A stretch of DNA of 16,066 nucleotides, from contig JBGSJA010000058.1 in NCBI GenBank assembly GCA_041742235.1, positions 1 through 16,066 of the forward strand. Direction: 5' to 3'. Shown here piece after piece: positions 6,509 through 13,999 of this stretch (positions are counted from its first letter, which is position 1; each line of letters begins with the position of its first letter). The notes below the pieces were generated by a model. The model made no database searches and was not told where the DNA came from. It worked only from the letters and a program-made list of their open reading frames with translations. A program made the translations under genes and the position numbers. Source of the stretch: BOKV01 sp041742235 (GTDB lineage: Bacteria > Pseudomonadota > Alphaproteobacteria > Rhizobiales > Rhizobiaceae).

Positions 6509-8125
6509 ATGGCCGTAAAATCGAAGAATCTGCCGGCCCCGGACCTTGTGCCCGTCCGCCGCGCGCTGATCTCGGTCTCCGACAAGGCCTCGATCGTCGA
6601 TTTCGCCGCCGCACTTGCCGCGCGCGGCGTCGAACTTGTTTCGACCGGGGGTACGGCCGCTGCGCTGAAGGAAGCAGGCCTTGCCGTGCGCGATGTCAGC
6701 GAACTCACCGGATTTCCCGAAATCATGGACGGCAGGGTGAAGACGCTGCACCCGGCGATCCATGGCGGACTTCTGGCTGTGCGTTCGGATGCAGAGCACC
6801 GCGACGCGCTAGCCGCCCATTCAATCTTGCCGATCGACCTGGCGGTGATCAACCTTTACCCGTTCGAGGAGGTCTCGGCCGCAGGCCCGCCGTATGGCGA
6901 GGCGGTCGAGAACATCGATATCGGCGGCCCTGCCATGATCCGCGCCGCGGCGAAGAACCATGCCTGGGTGGCGATCGCGACCGATCCGGCTGACTACCGC
7001 GAAATCCTTCAGTCGCTGGACGCCAATGACGGCGCAATTGCCCTTGCGCTGCGCAAGACACTGGCTGCCAGGGCCTTCGCGCGCACGGCTGCCTATGATG
7101 CGGCGATCAGCCAGTGGTTCTCGGCCCAGCCGGATATCGGGGCGCCGCGCCATTTCGCGATCGGCGGAACACTCCTCGAACTGCTTCGATATGGCGAGAA
7201 CCCGCACCAGTCGGCTGCGCTTTACCGCACGCCGGAACAAAGGCCGGGCGTTGCCACTGCGATTCAGTTCCACGGCAAGCAATTGTCGTGGAACAACCTG
7301 AACGACACAGACGCGGCCTTCGAACTCGTCAGCGAGTTCTCGCCACACGAATCCGCGGCGGTCGCGATCATCAAGCATGCCAATCCTTGCGGCGTCGCCA
7401 CCGCGCCGACGCTGGCGCTGGCTTTCCGCGCCGCGCTCGCCTGTGATCCCGTTTCGGCCTTCGGCGGCATCATCGCGTTGAACCGGCCGCTCGACGCATC
7501 GGCGGCTGCGGAAATTTCCGCCATCTTCTCCGAAGTCATCATTGCGCCCTCGGTCGATGACGATGCGCTGGCGATCCTGTCAGCAAAGAAGAACCTCCGC
7601 GTTCTGGTGACCGGCAGCCTCGCCGATCCGCGCGCCGCCGGTGTCATGGTCCGGACGGTTGCCGGCGGCCTGCTCGTGCAATCGCGGGACAACGGCGCCA
7701 CCGGCGCGGACGATTTGAAGGTCGTGACGAGGCGGGCACCGAATCCCCGCGAACTTTCCGACCTGCTTTTCGCCTTCAAGGTAGCCAAGCATGTGAAATC
7801 GAACGCCATCGTCTATGCGCGCGACGGTGCGACCGTCGGCATTGGCGCGGGTCAGATGAGCCGGGTGGATTCATCGCGCATTGCCGCCCGCAAGGCGCTG
7901 GACGCCGCGCAGGCTGCCGGCCACGCCGAACCCGCAACACGCCGCAGCGTGGTCGCATCCGACGCGTTCTTCCCCTTTGCCGACGGTCTCGTCTCAGCCG
8001 TGGAGGCGGGAGCCACTGCCGTGATCCAGCCGGGCGGATCGATGCGCGACGAGGAAGTGATCGAGGCAGCCGACGCCGCCGGCATCGCGATGGTGTTCAC
8101 CGGCATGCGGCATTTCCGGCACTGA
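6509..8125 (+). CDS. purH: Bifunctional AICAR formyltransferase / IMP cyclohydrolase PurH
   Basis: PurH carries out the last two steps of de novo IMP synthesis: formyl transfer from 10-formyl-tetrahydrofolate to AICAR, and ring closure of FAICAR. The protein has 538 residues, full length for the family. The N-terminal MGS-like cyclohydrolase domain occupies about residues 1-200, with KTLHPAIHGG near 75. The transformylase domain follows, with RYGENPHQ near 230 and the catalytic Lys-His pair of KHANPCG at 289-290. It ends in the expected VFTGMRHFRH. The ribosome binding site (GAGGG) is moderate. The 94 bases upstream hold a weak promoter-like pair, TTTCCG and TAGAGA separated by 17 bases near 6448-6476. 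The stop is 7 bp from the convergent MFS gene, and no terminator is visible between them. Confidence 0.98.
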   Translation: MAVKSKNLPAPDLVPVRRALISVSDKASIVDFAAALAARGVELVSTGGTAAALKEAGLAVRDVSELTGFPEIMDGRVKTLHPAIHGGLLAVRSDAEHRDALAAHSILPIDLAVINLYPFEEVSAAGPPYGEAVENIDIGGPAMIRAAAKNHAWVAIATDPADYREILQSLDANDGAIALALRKTLAARAFARTAAYDAAISQWFSAQPDIGAPRHFAIGGTLLELLRYGENPHQSAALYRTPEQRPGVATAIQFHGKQLSWNNLNDTDAAFELVSEFSPHESAAVAIIKHANPCGVATAPTLALAFRAALACDPVSAFGGIIALNRPLDASAAAEISAIFSEVIIAPSVDDDALAILSAKKNLRVLVTGSLADPRAAGVMVRTVAGGLLVQSRDNGATGADDLKVVTRRAPNPRELSDLLFAFKVAKHVKSNAIVYARDGATVGIGAGQMSRVDSSRIAARKALDAAQAAGHAEPATRRSVVASDAFFPFADGLVSAVEAGATAVIQPGGSMRDEEVIEAADAAGIAMVFTGMRHFRH

Positions 8126-8132
8126 TGAGGCG

Positions 8133-9515
8133 CTACCGCGAGGGCGGCCCGGCCGGATAGGGCGTGCGCCATAGGATATAGCCGCCGATCAGGAAGAAAG
8201 GCACGATCATCGCCATGCCGAGGCGGTTCGATCCGCTCCAAACGGTAACGGTCGCAACGAGGAACGGCGCGAGGAAACTCGTCGCCCGCCCGGCAAGCGC
8301 GTAGATGCCGAAATAGCGTCCCGTCTCGGCCGGCGGCACGCTGCGCGCCATATAGGAACGCGAGGACGCCTGTACGGGACCGAAGGCTATCCCGATCAGC
8401 AGGCCGTAGCCAATATAGGCAAGTTCGGCAGGGGTTCCGAACAGCCCGCCACTGTCGGCTGTCGACAGTTGCACGAGGCCGAACAAGGTGAAGCCCGGGC
8501 CTGTCGAGATGATGCCGAGCGTCGCCAGCAGCAGCACGAAGACCGATGCCATGACAATCCGCTTCGAGCCATAACGGGTGTCGAGATAGCCGGCGGTGAT
8601 GCAGCCGAAAATCGCGACGATGTTCAGCATAATGCCGTAAAGGCCCATTTCGGTGGTCTGCCAGGCAAACATTCCCGCCGCGAAGGGTGCGCCAAGCGCC
8701 AGCAGCGCGTTGACGCCGTCCTGGTAGACCATCCGCGCCGCAAGGAACCGGAAGATGCCCGGCTGCCGGCGCACTTCCTTGACCGTGTCCCTGAGATCGG
8801 CAAGGCCGGCGCGCACCGCCGTAGCCGGCTTCTCGCCCGGTCCGCTGTCGGGCGTGAACATGAACATCGGCAACACGAAGACGAGGTACCAGATCGCCGC
8901 AATCGGGCCCGTCAGGCGGGCGTCTTCGCCGCTCGCTATGTCTATGCCGGGCGAAATTCCGGCGATGGTCCTGCCGGTTTCGGGCGATGCGGCAAGCACG
9001 GCGACCACGAATATGAGGACGATCATGCCGCCCAGATAGCCAAGTCCCCAGGCGATGTTGGATACCTTGCCGATGTCCTTGTTGGAGACCAGCCGCGACA
9101 TCATGGAATCGTTGAAGACGGTGGAAAATTCCGCCGCGACGGTCGCGATGGTGAAGGCGGTAATCACCCACAGCAGGCTGGAGCCGGGCGTTGCCCACCA
9201 CAGCGCGAACAGTGCGAGGATTTTCAGCACCGCGAAAGTTGCGATCCAGGGCTTGCGCGGCCCGGTCTTGTCGGCGATGGCGCCGAGCACGGGCGACAGG
9301 ATGGCGATGATGAAGCCCGATGCAGCGACGCCATAGGCCCACCACGCCTGGCCGACGGTGTCGTTCTCTGCCAGCCGCGCCACGAAATAGGGCCCGAAAA
9401 TGAATGTGGTGACGACGGTGAAGAAGGGTTGGGCCGCCCAATCGAAGAGCATCCAGCCCCAAATACCCTTGCGGTCCGCCCTGTTGACCACTTCAGGCGC
9501 TGCCAAGACGCTCAT
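8133..9515 (-). CDS. MFS transporter, UMF1 (Atg22-like) family
   Basis: A membrane protein of 460 residues with about 12 hydrophobic segments. It begins WGWMLFDWAAQPFFTVVTTF, the characteristic first segment of the UMF1 group of the major facilitator superfamily, which also includes the yeast vacuolar effluxer Atg22. A cytoplasmic loop near the middle (about residues 210-240, with EKPATAVRAGLADLRDTVKEVRR) separates the two halves. The start at 9515 is chosen because GAGGAGA lies 6 bases before it; the longer upstream frame adds a low-complexity, unlikely segment. The substrate is unknown; amino-acid efflux is only an analogy with Atg22. It is divergent from the operon starting at 9656, so the 140 bp between them must hold both promoters, though I see no consensus hexamers there. 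Confidence 0.88.
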   Translation of the reverse strand: MSVLAAPEVVNRADRKGIWGWMLFDWAAQPFFTVVTTFIFGPYFVARLAENDTVGQAWWAYGVAASGFIIAILSPVLGAIADKTGPRKPWIATFAVLKILALFALWWATPGSSLLWVITAFTIATVAAEFSTVFNDSMMSRLVSNKDIGKVSNIAWGLGYLGGMIVLIFVVAVLAASPETGRTIAGISPGIDIASGEDARLTGPIAAIWYLVFVLPMFMFTPDSGPGEKPATAVRAGLADLRDTVKEVRRQPGIFRFLAARMVYQDGVNALLALGAPFAAGMFAWQTTEMGLYGIMLNIVAIFGCITAGYLDTRYGSKRIVMASVFVLLLATLGIISTGPGFTLFGLVQLSTADSGGLFGTPAELAYIGYGLLIGIAFGPVQASSRSYMARSVPPAETGRYFGIYALAGRATSFLAPFLVATVTVWSGSNRLGMAMIVPFFLIGGYILWRTPYPAGPPSR

Positions 9516-9655
9516 CGCTGTCTCCTCATCGTTTTGCCGAACAATGTCATGGTTGCCGATTCGCGCATAGGGGCATCGCCGTGGCTGTCGGGCGGAATTC
9601 AGCCTAGGCATGCGCGCCGCACGCCGATAAGACAGTTCGTGACGAAGGAGCAGTC

Positions 9656-9937
9656 ATGGCAGCACGCAGGGACAAAGGTGGCGGCAGCAGCAATGAACCG
9701 GATGCGAATGCGCGCGAATCGCGCCGTATCCTTGAGCGCATCGAGCATGAGAATGTATCGATGGGCGGCAACTGGTTCTTGCGAACGGCACAGCGCGCCC
9801 GCGGGCACTTTTCCGGCGCCGACACGGAAAAGGACGACCCGATCGAGCTTTGGGGTACGCGGATCGGACGCGCCATCGGCTTTGTCATTTTTGTCGCGCT
9901 GGTGATCGTGTTCGTGCGGGCGGTCGTGCAGCCATGA
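9656..9937 (+). CDS. Small single-pass membrane protein of unknown function
   Basis: I do not recognise this 93-residue protein. Residues 1-68 are hydrophilic and charged, with a possible short helix RESRRILERIEHE at about 20-32. One membrane segment (about residues 72-90, FVIFVALVIVFVRAVV) follows almost at the C-terminus, so the protein would be tail-anchored with most of it in the cytoplasm. The start has a good ribosome binding site, GAAGGAG, 6 bases before ATG. Its stop codon overlaps the start of the pyridoxal kinase gene by 4 bases (ATGA), which argues strongly that it is real and co-translated as the first gene of the operon. Confidence 0.75.
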   Translation: MAARRDKGGGSSNEPDANARESRRILERIEHENVSMGGNWFLRTAQRARGHFSGADTEKDDPIELWGTRIGRAIGFVIFVALVIVFVRAVVQP

Positions 9938-10827
9938 AGCCGGAAAGCCTGTCGGGCGGTGGCATGCCGCCCGCCGTCATCGCGATTTCCAGCCATGTCG
10001 CACGGGGCGCGGTCGGCAACCGGTCCATCGTCAATGCGCTGGAGACTTTCGGCTTTCCGGTTTGGGCGGTTCCGACGGTGCTCCTGCCCTTTCATCCAGG
10101 TCATGGCCGGGCGACACGGATCGAACCCGATCCCGCGCTTTTCGGGCCTTTCCTCGACGATTTGCTGGGCTCGAAATGGATCGGCGAAACCGGCGCCATC
10201 ATCACCGGCTACATGGCCAATGCGACGCAGGCAGAAAAGGTCGGGGGGTTCGTCGCCGCGGCACGAAAGGCCAATCCGCGCCTCGTCTATCTGTGCGATC
10301 CGGTGATCGGCGACACGAACGGGCTCTATGTCGGCGAATCCACGGCTGCGGCCATCCGCGACCACCTCCTGCCGCAAGCCGATATCGCAACGCCGAACCT
10401 TTTCGAACTCGCATGGCTAAGCGGAAGCGAACGCCCCGGCGACGCGGTTTCAGCGGTCGAGACGGCTCGGACGCTCGGCCCTTCCGTGGTGCTGGTTACC
10501 TCCGCCCCGGCCTATATGCGCGGCAACACGGCAAATCTGCTGGTCGAGCGCGAAAGCGCCACGCTCGCCGAGCACCGGATCGTCAACGGGCCGGGAAACG
10601 GCAGCGGCGATCTTGTCGCCGGCCTTTTCCTGGCGCGGTTGCTTTCGGGGTCCGCGCCAGTTGAAGCGCTCGAAAAGGCAAGCGCCTCAATCTTCGAGAT
10701 CATGTCCCGCGCGGCGCGAAGGGGGAGCGATGAACTGATGCCGCAGGCCGATCCGCAAAGCCTGTTGAACCCGGTCGCGATCGTGACATTGCGCGCCATT
10801 GCCCCGACGCCGGCCTTTCGCAGATGA
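9934..10827 (+). CDS. pdxY: Pyridoxal kinase
   Basis: A ribokinase-family kinase that phosphorylates pyridoxal and related B6 vitamers, part of the salvage route to pyridoxal phosphate. From ATG at 9934 it has 297 residues, close to the usual 285-290. Family marks are SSHVARGAVGNR (about 19-30), the segment around ITGYMANA, DPVIGD with its Asp at 122, and the anion-hole and catalytic motif NGSGDL with the general base Asp226. This motif is usually GTGD or GVGD; the GSGD here is a mild variant. The chosen ATG overlaps the previous stop by 4 bases; an alternative ATG at 9964 would also give a complete fold. Its own stop overlaps the DUF429 gene start by 4 bases, so it is probably translationally coupled on both sides. 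Confidence 0.92.
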   Translation: MKPESLSGGGMPPAVIAISSHVARGAVGNRSIVNALETFGFPVWAVPTVLLPFHPGHGRATRIEPDPALFGPFLDDLLGSKWIGETGAIITGYMANATQAEKVGGFVAAARKANPRLVYLCDPVIGDTNGLYVGESTAAAIRDHLLPQADIATPNLFELAWLSGSERPGDAVSAVETARTLGPSVVLVTSAPAYMRGNTANLLVERESATLAEHRIVNGPGNGSGDLVAGLFLARLLSGSAPVEALEKASASIFEIMSRAARRGSDELMPQADPQSLLNPVAIVTLRAIAPTPAFRR

Positions 10828-11570
10828 GCGACGGCCCTGCCCATGTTGGCGTCGACGGGTGCAAGGCGGGCTGGATCGCCGTAACCTTGCGCGCGGAAGC
10901 GCCCCCTTCGGTTTCGGTAAATGCAAGTTTCGCTGCCCTCCTGGCAAAGGCGGGAGAAGAGGCATTCATCGCAGTGGACATGCCCATCGGCCTGCCGGAT
11001 TTCATCCCGGGCGGCGGGCGCGGACCGGAACAGGCAGTTCGCAAGCTTCTGAGCAAACGCCGCTCGAGCGTATTCTCGATCGCTTCGCGAAAAGCGGTTT
11101 ACTGCGAGCAACAGGAAAATATGACTTGGGAAGAAACAAAGGCGGCTAGACATAGAGCCCAAGTCATTGCGAAGCAGACTTCCGAGAACGCCTCTGGAAT
11201 TGCGTTTCAGGCGTTTTGCCTGTTTCCGAAAATCCGGCAACTGGATATCGCTATGTTGCCCAAATTGCAGTCCCGTATTCGGGAGACGCACCCGGAATTG
11301 GCGTTTTGCGTACTCAACGGCGGCGTTGAAATGCATTACCCAAAGAAGTCCCCCGCCGGCATGGCCGAGCGGCGCGACCTGCTTGCCCGCCACGGCTATG
11401 ATCCGGCATTCCTGGCACAACGCCCGCCCCCGGGCGCAGCAGCGGATGATTTCCTCGACGCATGCGCCTGTGCCCTGGTTGCGGGCCGCGTGGCGAGGAA
11501 CGAAGCCGTTTCCTTTCCGCCGGTTCCCGCCACGGATGCAAAAGGGCTTCAAATCGCGATCTGGGCATAA
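10824..11570 (+). CDS. DUF429 domain protein (predicted RNase H-like fold)
   Basis: A protein of 248 residues matching the DUF429 family by VGVDGCKAGWIAV (Asp11), AVDMPIGLPD (Asp52), RRSSVF, HPELAFCVLNGG (about 155-167) and the C-terminal DDFLDACACALVAGR (about 208-222). Such spaced acidic residues suggest an RNase H-like nuclease fold, but no biochemical function is established to my knowledge. It starts in a 4-base overlap with pdxY and lies 34 bases before the carbonic anhydrase start, so it belongs to the same transcription unit. Its central part, about 11060-11340, is visibly less GC-rich and uses codons unlike its flanks (for example ATA, AAA, AGA and GTA), which may mark a recombined patch or relaxed selection. 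Confidence 0.85.
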   Translation: MSDGPAHVGVDGCKAGWIAVTLRAEAPPSVSVNASFAALLAKAGEEAFIAVDMPIGLPDFIPGGGRGPEQAVRKLLSKRRSSVFSIASRKAVYCEQQENMTWEETKAARHRAQVIAKQTSENASGIAFQAFCLFPKIRQLDIAMLPKLQSRIRETHPELAFCVLNGGVEMHYPKKSPAGMAERRDLLARHGYDPAFLAQRPPPGAAADDFLDACACALVAGRVARNEAVSFPPVPATDAKGLQIAIWA

Positions 11571-11604
11571 TAGTGAAGGTCCAGCGGCCCTCAAGGAGAA
11601 GCCT

Positions 11605-12285
11605 TTGCCAAGGGAACAAGTAGAACCCGGTTTTCCCGCCCGTCTCGCGCAGGGCTATGAAACATTCCACACCGGGCGGCTGCGGCTGGAGCGGGAGCGG
11701 TACGAGCAGCTCGCCGCGGCCGGACAAAAGCCCGAGATCATGGTGATTTCCTGCTGCGATTCGCGGGCCGCGCCGGAGACGATATTCGATGCCGCGCCGG
11801 GCGAGATCTTCGTTCTGCGCAACGTCGCCAACCTTGTCCCGCCCTATGCGCCGGACGGTGAATATCACGGCACATCCGCCGCGCTGGAGTTCGCCGTACA
11901 GGTGTTGAAGGTCAAGCACATCGTCGTCATGGGGCACGGCCGCTGCGGCGGCGTTAATGCCTTTCGCGAGCAGCATGAGGGTCTTGCCGCCGAACCGCTT
12001 TCGCCGGGCGATTTCATCGGCAAGTGGATTTCGCTGCTCGAACCCGCCACGAAGGACATACGTTGCGAGAACGTGACGCTTGCGTCTGCCCGCCAGCGTG
12101 CGCTGGAGGAAGCATCGGTACGGCAAGGCATCGCAAACCTTGCAACATTCCCTTGCGTGAACATACTTCTCCAAAAAAGCCGTATCGCGATCCACGGCGC
12201 CTGGTTCGATATCGGAACCGGAGAATTGTGGCTGATGAATCCTGCGAGCGGCGATTTTTATCCCGTTCTTGCCTCCAACCCCTGA
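11605..12285 (+). CDS. Beta-class carbonic anhydrase
   Basis: A zinc enzyme interconverting CO2 and bicarbonate in the cytoplasm. The protein has 226 residues. The ligand and catalytic pattern is complete: Cys51, Asp52 and Arg54 in CCDSRA, and His111 and Cys114 in HGRCGG; APETIFDAAPGEIFVLRNVANLVPPY and GTSAALEFAV are typical of plant- and alphaproteobacterial-type enzymes. The frame stays open far upstream, inside the DUF429 gene, so the start must be placed from signals. TTG at 11605 has AGGAG about 7 bases before it and gives the usual length; there is no ATG nearby. It lies 12 bases before the bicarbonate transporter gene, so the two probably act together: the transporter supplies bicarbonate and the anhydrase balances it with CO2. 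Confidence 0.95.
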   Translation: MPREQVEPGFPARLAQGYETFHTGRLRLERERYEQLAAAGQKPEIMVISCCDSRAAPETIFDAAPGEIFVLRNVANLVPPYAPDGEYHGTSAALEFAVQVLKVKHIVVMGHGRCGGVNAFREQHEGLAAEPLSPGDFIGKWISLLEPATKDIRCENVTLASARQRALEEASVRQGIANLATFPCVNILLQKSRIAIHGAWFDIGTGELWLMNPASGDFYPVLASNP

Positions 12286-12297
12286 CGAAGGCCACCC

Positions 12298-13260
12298 TTG
12301 CTCCAACTGGCCGCCGCCAACCTGCTTTCCCCGCCCGTGCTGTTCTTTGTGCTGGGCTTTGCCGGCTCGCTCGCTGGGTCGAAGCTGACCCTGCCGGAAG
12401 CGGTGGCAAAGACGCTGTCGCTCTATCTGATGCTGTCGATCGGCTTCAAGGGCGGGGTCGCTGTCGCCGGCCACGGCCTTACCGGTGAGATGTTCGCCGC
12501 CATTGGCGCGGGTGTCGTGCTTTCCGCCCTTCTTCCGGTCGCCGCCTTCGCGCTGCTCGGTCTGATGTCGCCGCTTTCGCGAGTCGACCGGGCGGCGGTG
12601 GCGGCCCACTATGGTTCGATATCCATCGTCACCTTCGTCGCGGCGTCCGAGACACTGCGCAGCCTTGGCGTAGACTTCGACGGCTACATGGTTGCGATCG
12701 CGGCAATCATGGAAACCCCGGCCATTCTCGTCGCACTTTATCTCGCGGGGTCGAACCGGCCTCGGCAGGAGGGCGAAAGTCTTTTCGGCGAGGTGCTGCT
12801 CAACTCATCGGTGGTGGTTCTCACCGGCGCCTTCGTGATAGGCGCCATCACCGGCGAGAAGGGCATGGCGGAGATTTCGCCGTTCATCGTCGATCCGTTC
12901 AAGGGCATCCTTTGCCTGTTCCTTCTCGACATGGGGGCTGTCGCGGCAAGGGGCATCGCCAATGGTTCGCGCTTCCTCAACCCTGGTCTCATTGTTTTCG
13001 GTGCGGTGATGCCGGCGTTGTCGGCAAGCGCCGCACTGGCCATTGCTTGGCTGACGGGAATGCCTGCCGGCAACGCCGCCATCCTGATGACGCTTGCCGC
13101 CAGCGCATCCTACATTGCCGTGCCGGCAGCCATGCGGCTGGCCCTGCCGGAGGCAAATCCGGCCATCTACCTGACGCTTTCGCTCGGTATAACCTTCCCG
13201 ATCAACCTCGTGATCGGCATTCCCGCCTATCTCGCCCTGGCCCGGTGGATCCTGCCATGA
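12298..13260 (+). CDS. sbtA: SbtA-type sodium-dependent bicarbonate transporter (DUF897)
   Basis: An integral membrane protein of 320 residues with about ten hydrophobic segments and an internal two-half layout. It matches the SbtA family through the early FFVLGFAGSLAGSKL, the SIGFKGG motif (about 47), AAHYGSISIVTF near residue 105, and the C-terminal NPAIYLTLSLGITFPINL. The cyanobacterial founder is a high-affinity sodium/bicarbonate symporter of the inner membrane. The start is TTG at 12298, with GAAGG about 7 bases upstream; no ATG is available before the first membrane segment. Its stop overlaps the SbtB-like gene start by 4 bases. The pairing with carbonic anhydrase and a PII-like partner supports bicarbonate as the substrate, although distant homologues in non-photosynthetic bacteria are mostly uncharacterised. 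Confidence 0.9.
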   Translation: MLQLAAANLLSPPVLFFVLGFAGSLAGSKLTLPEAVAKTLSLYLMLSIGFKGGVAVAGHGLTGEMFAAIGAGVVLSALLPVAAFALLGLMSPLSRVDRAAVAAHYGSISIVTFVAASETLRSLGVDFDGYMVAIAAIMETPAILVALYLAGSNRPRQEGESLFGEVLLNSSVVVLTGAFVIGAITGEKGMAEISPFIVDPFKGILCLFLLDMGAVAARGIANGSRFLNPGLIVFGAVMPALSASAALAIAWLTGMPAGNAAILMTLAASASYIAVPAAMRLALPEANPAIYLTLSLGITFPINLVIGIPAYLALARWILP

Positions 13261-13568
13261 AGACCCATCCCAAGAAGGAAATACGCATCATCTGCGAATT
13301 GCCGCTTGCCGGGCGCATGCGGGCCCATCTCGACCGTGCCCCGATCAGCGGATACACCCTGTTGCCGGTGATTGGCGGCAAGGGATCGGAAGGCGCCTGG
13401 TCGCGCGAGGGCCTTGTCGGCGATGCCGGACAGATGGTGATTTTTCTGATCATCCTCGACGAGGCGGAATTGCAGGCAGTGCTGGCCGATCTTTATGCCG
13501 TGATCACCAACCAGATCGGCATCATTACGATCGCCGATGTCGAGGTCGTCCGGCCTGACCGTTTTTGA
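13257..13568 (+). CDS. sbtB: SbtB-like PII-family regulator
   Basis: A protein of 103 residues with a ferredoxin-like PII fold. Diagnostic segments are SGYTLLPVIGGKG (about 31-43), WSREGLVGDAGQM (about 48-60, in the T-loop position) and the C-terminal QIGIITIADVEVVRPDRF. In cyanobacteria SbtB is a trimer that binds cyclic AMP and adenine nucleotides and inserts its T-loop into SbtA to block transport. It is not GlnB/GlnK: the T-loop is short, and the uridylylated Tyr of canonical PII is absent. The cyanobacterial C-terminal Cys-Gly-Pro redox loop is also missing, since the protein ends at PDRF. Its ATG overlaps the sbtA stop (ATGA), so the two subunits are probably made in a fixed ratio. Confidence 0.88.
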   Translation: MKTHPKKEIRIICELPLAGRMRAHLDRAPISGYTLLPVIGGKGSEGAWSREGLVGDAGQMVIFLIILDEAELQAVLADLYAVITNQIGIITIADVEVVRPDRF

Positions 13569-13585
13569 AATCGAAGGCAATGTCG

Positions 13586-13993
13586 ATGAACGCCAAAATC
13601 GCGCTCGCAGCTTTTGCCTGCCTTCTGGCCATGGCTGCACAGGCGCAGGAACTGCCGCAAACTGTTTCGCGCTGGTACGATGCCTTGCGCACCGGCGACA
13701 GCGCTGCCTTTGGCCAACTCATCGCGGCAGACGCGGTAATCGAACTGAAGGCTTCCGGCATCGTCCAGACCCGCGAGGAGTTCATCGCTTCACTGGACGA
13801 TTGGGCCGAATTGGCCGCGCAAGGGCAGATGCTGGTCCGGCCGGTATCGGCATCGGAAAATGAAGCCGTTGCGGAGGTTTGCTACCGCTTTCCGGGCGCC
13901 GAGCGAATGAACCGCGAAAGCTTTACCCTGGCCGATGGCAAGGTTACCCGCCTGGTGCAGGAAGAGGCCGGGACGGGCTGCCCCGGCTTTTGA
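13586..13993 (+). CDS. Exported small protein, SnoaL/NTF2-like (tentative)
   Basis: A protein of 135 residues with a clear signal peptide (MNAKIALAAFACLLAMAAQAQ, cleavage expected near residue 19). The mature part starts with QTVSRWYDALRTGDSAAFGQLIAADAVIEL, a pattern common in NTF2/SnoaL-like folds, where a helix and a WY or FY pair precede a cone-shaped beta-sheet; the resemblance is general and no active site is evident. Two cysteines near the end (CYRF, and CPGF at the terminus) could form a disulfide in the periplasm. The start at 13586 is preferred because GAAGG lies 8 bases before it; ATG 13580 is too close to that site, and TTG 13565 would overlap the SbtB stop. It closes the operon, and its stop is 6 bp from the convergent transglycosylase gene. 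Confidence 0.7.
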   Translation: MNAKIALAAFACLLAMAAQAQELPQTVSRWYDALRTGDSAAFGQLIAADAVIELKASGIVQTREEFIASLDDWAELAAQGQMLVRPVSASENEAVAEVCYRFPGAERMNRESFTLADGKVTRLVQEEAGTGCPGF

Positions 13994-13999
13994 ACGGGG

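Noticed and set aside
7852..9462. 536-codon minus-strand frame spanning the end of purH and the MFS gene
   Set aside because: It is another frame of the MFS gene's own strand, running into the purH 3' end. It carries no membrane segments or known motif, while the MFS frame does.
9516..9655. Consensus sigma-70 promoters in the divergent MFS/operon gap
   Set aside because: Both directions must be transcribed from here, but I could not find a -35/-10 pair with correct spacing, so no promoter feature is claimed.
8469..9905. 478-codon open frame on the plus strand opposite the MFS transporter
   Set aside because: It is antisense to a protein with clear membrane segments and family motifs; its translation is rich in Arg, His and Asp with no fold-like pattern. 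High GC makes long antisense frames common.
11314..12609. 431-codon open frame on the minus strand across the carbonic anhydrase region
   Set aside because: Antisense to the intact active-site motifs of carbonic anhydrase and the start of sbtA; its composition (Arg/Gly/Gln-rich) is that of a shadow frame.
13565..13585. Upstream starts (TTG 13565 or ATG 13580) for the small exported protein
   Set aside because: TTG overlaps the sbtB stop and ATG 13580 is 2 bases from the only ribosome binding site; ATG 13586 has proper spacing and a compact signal peptide.
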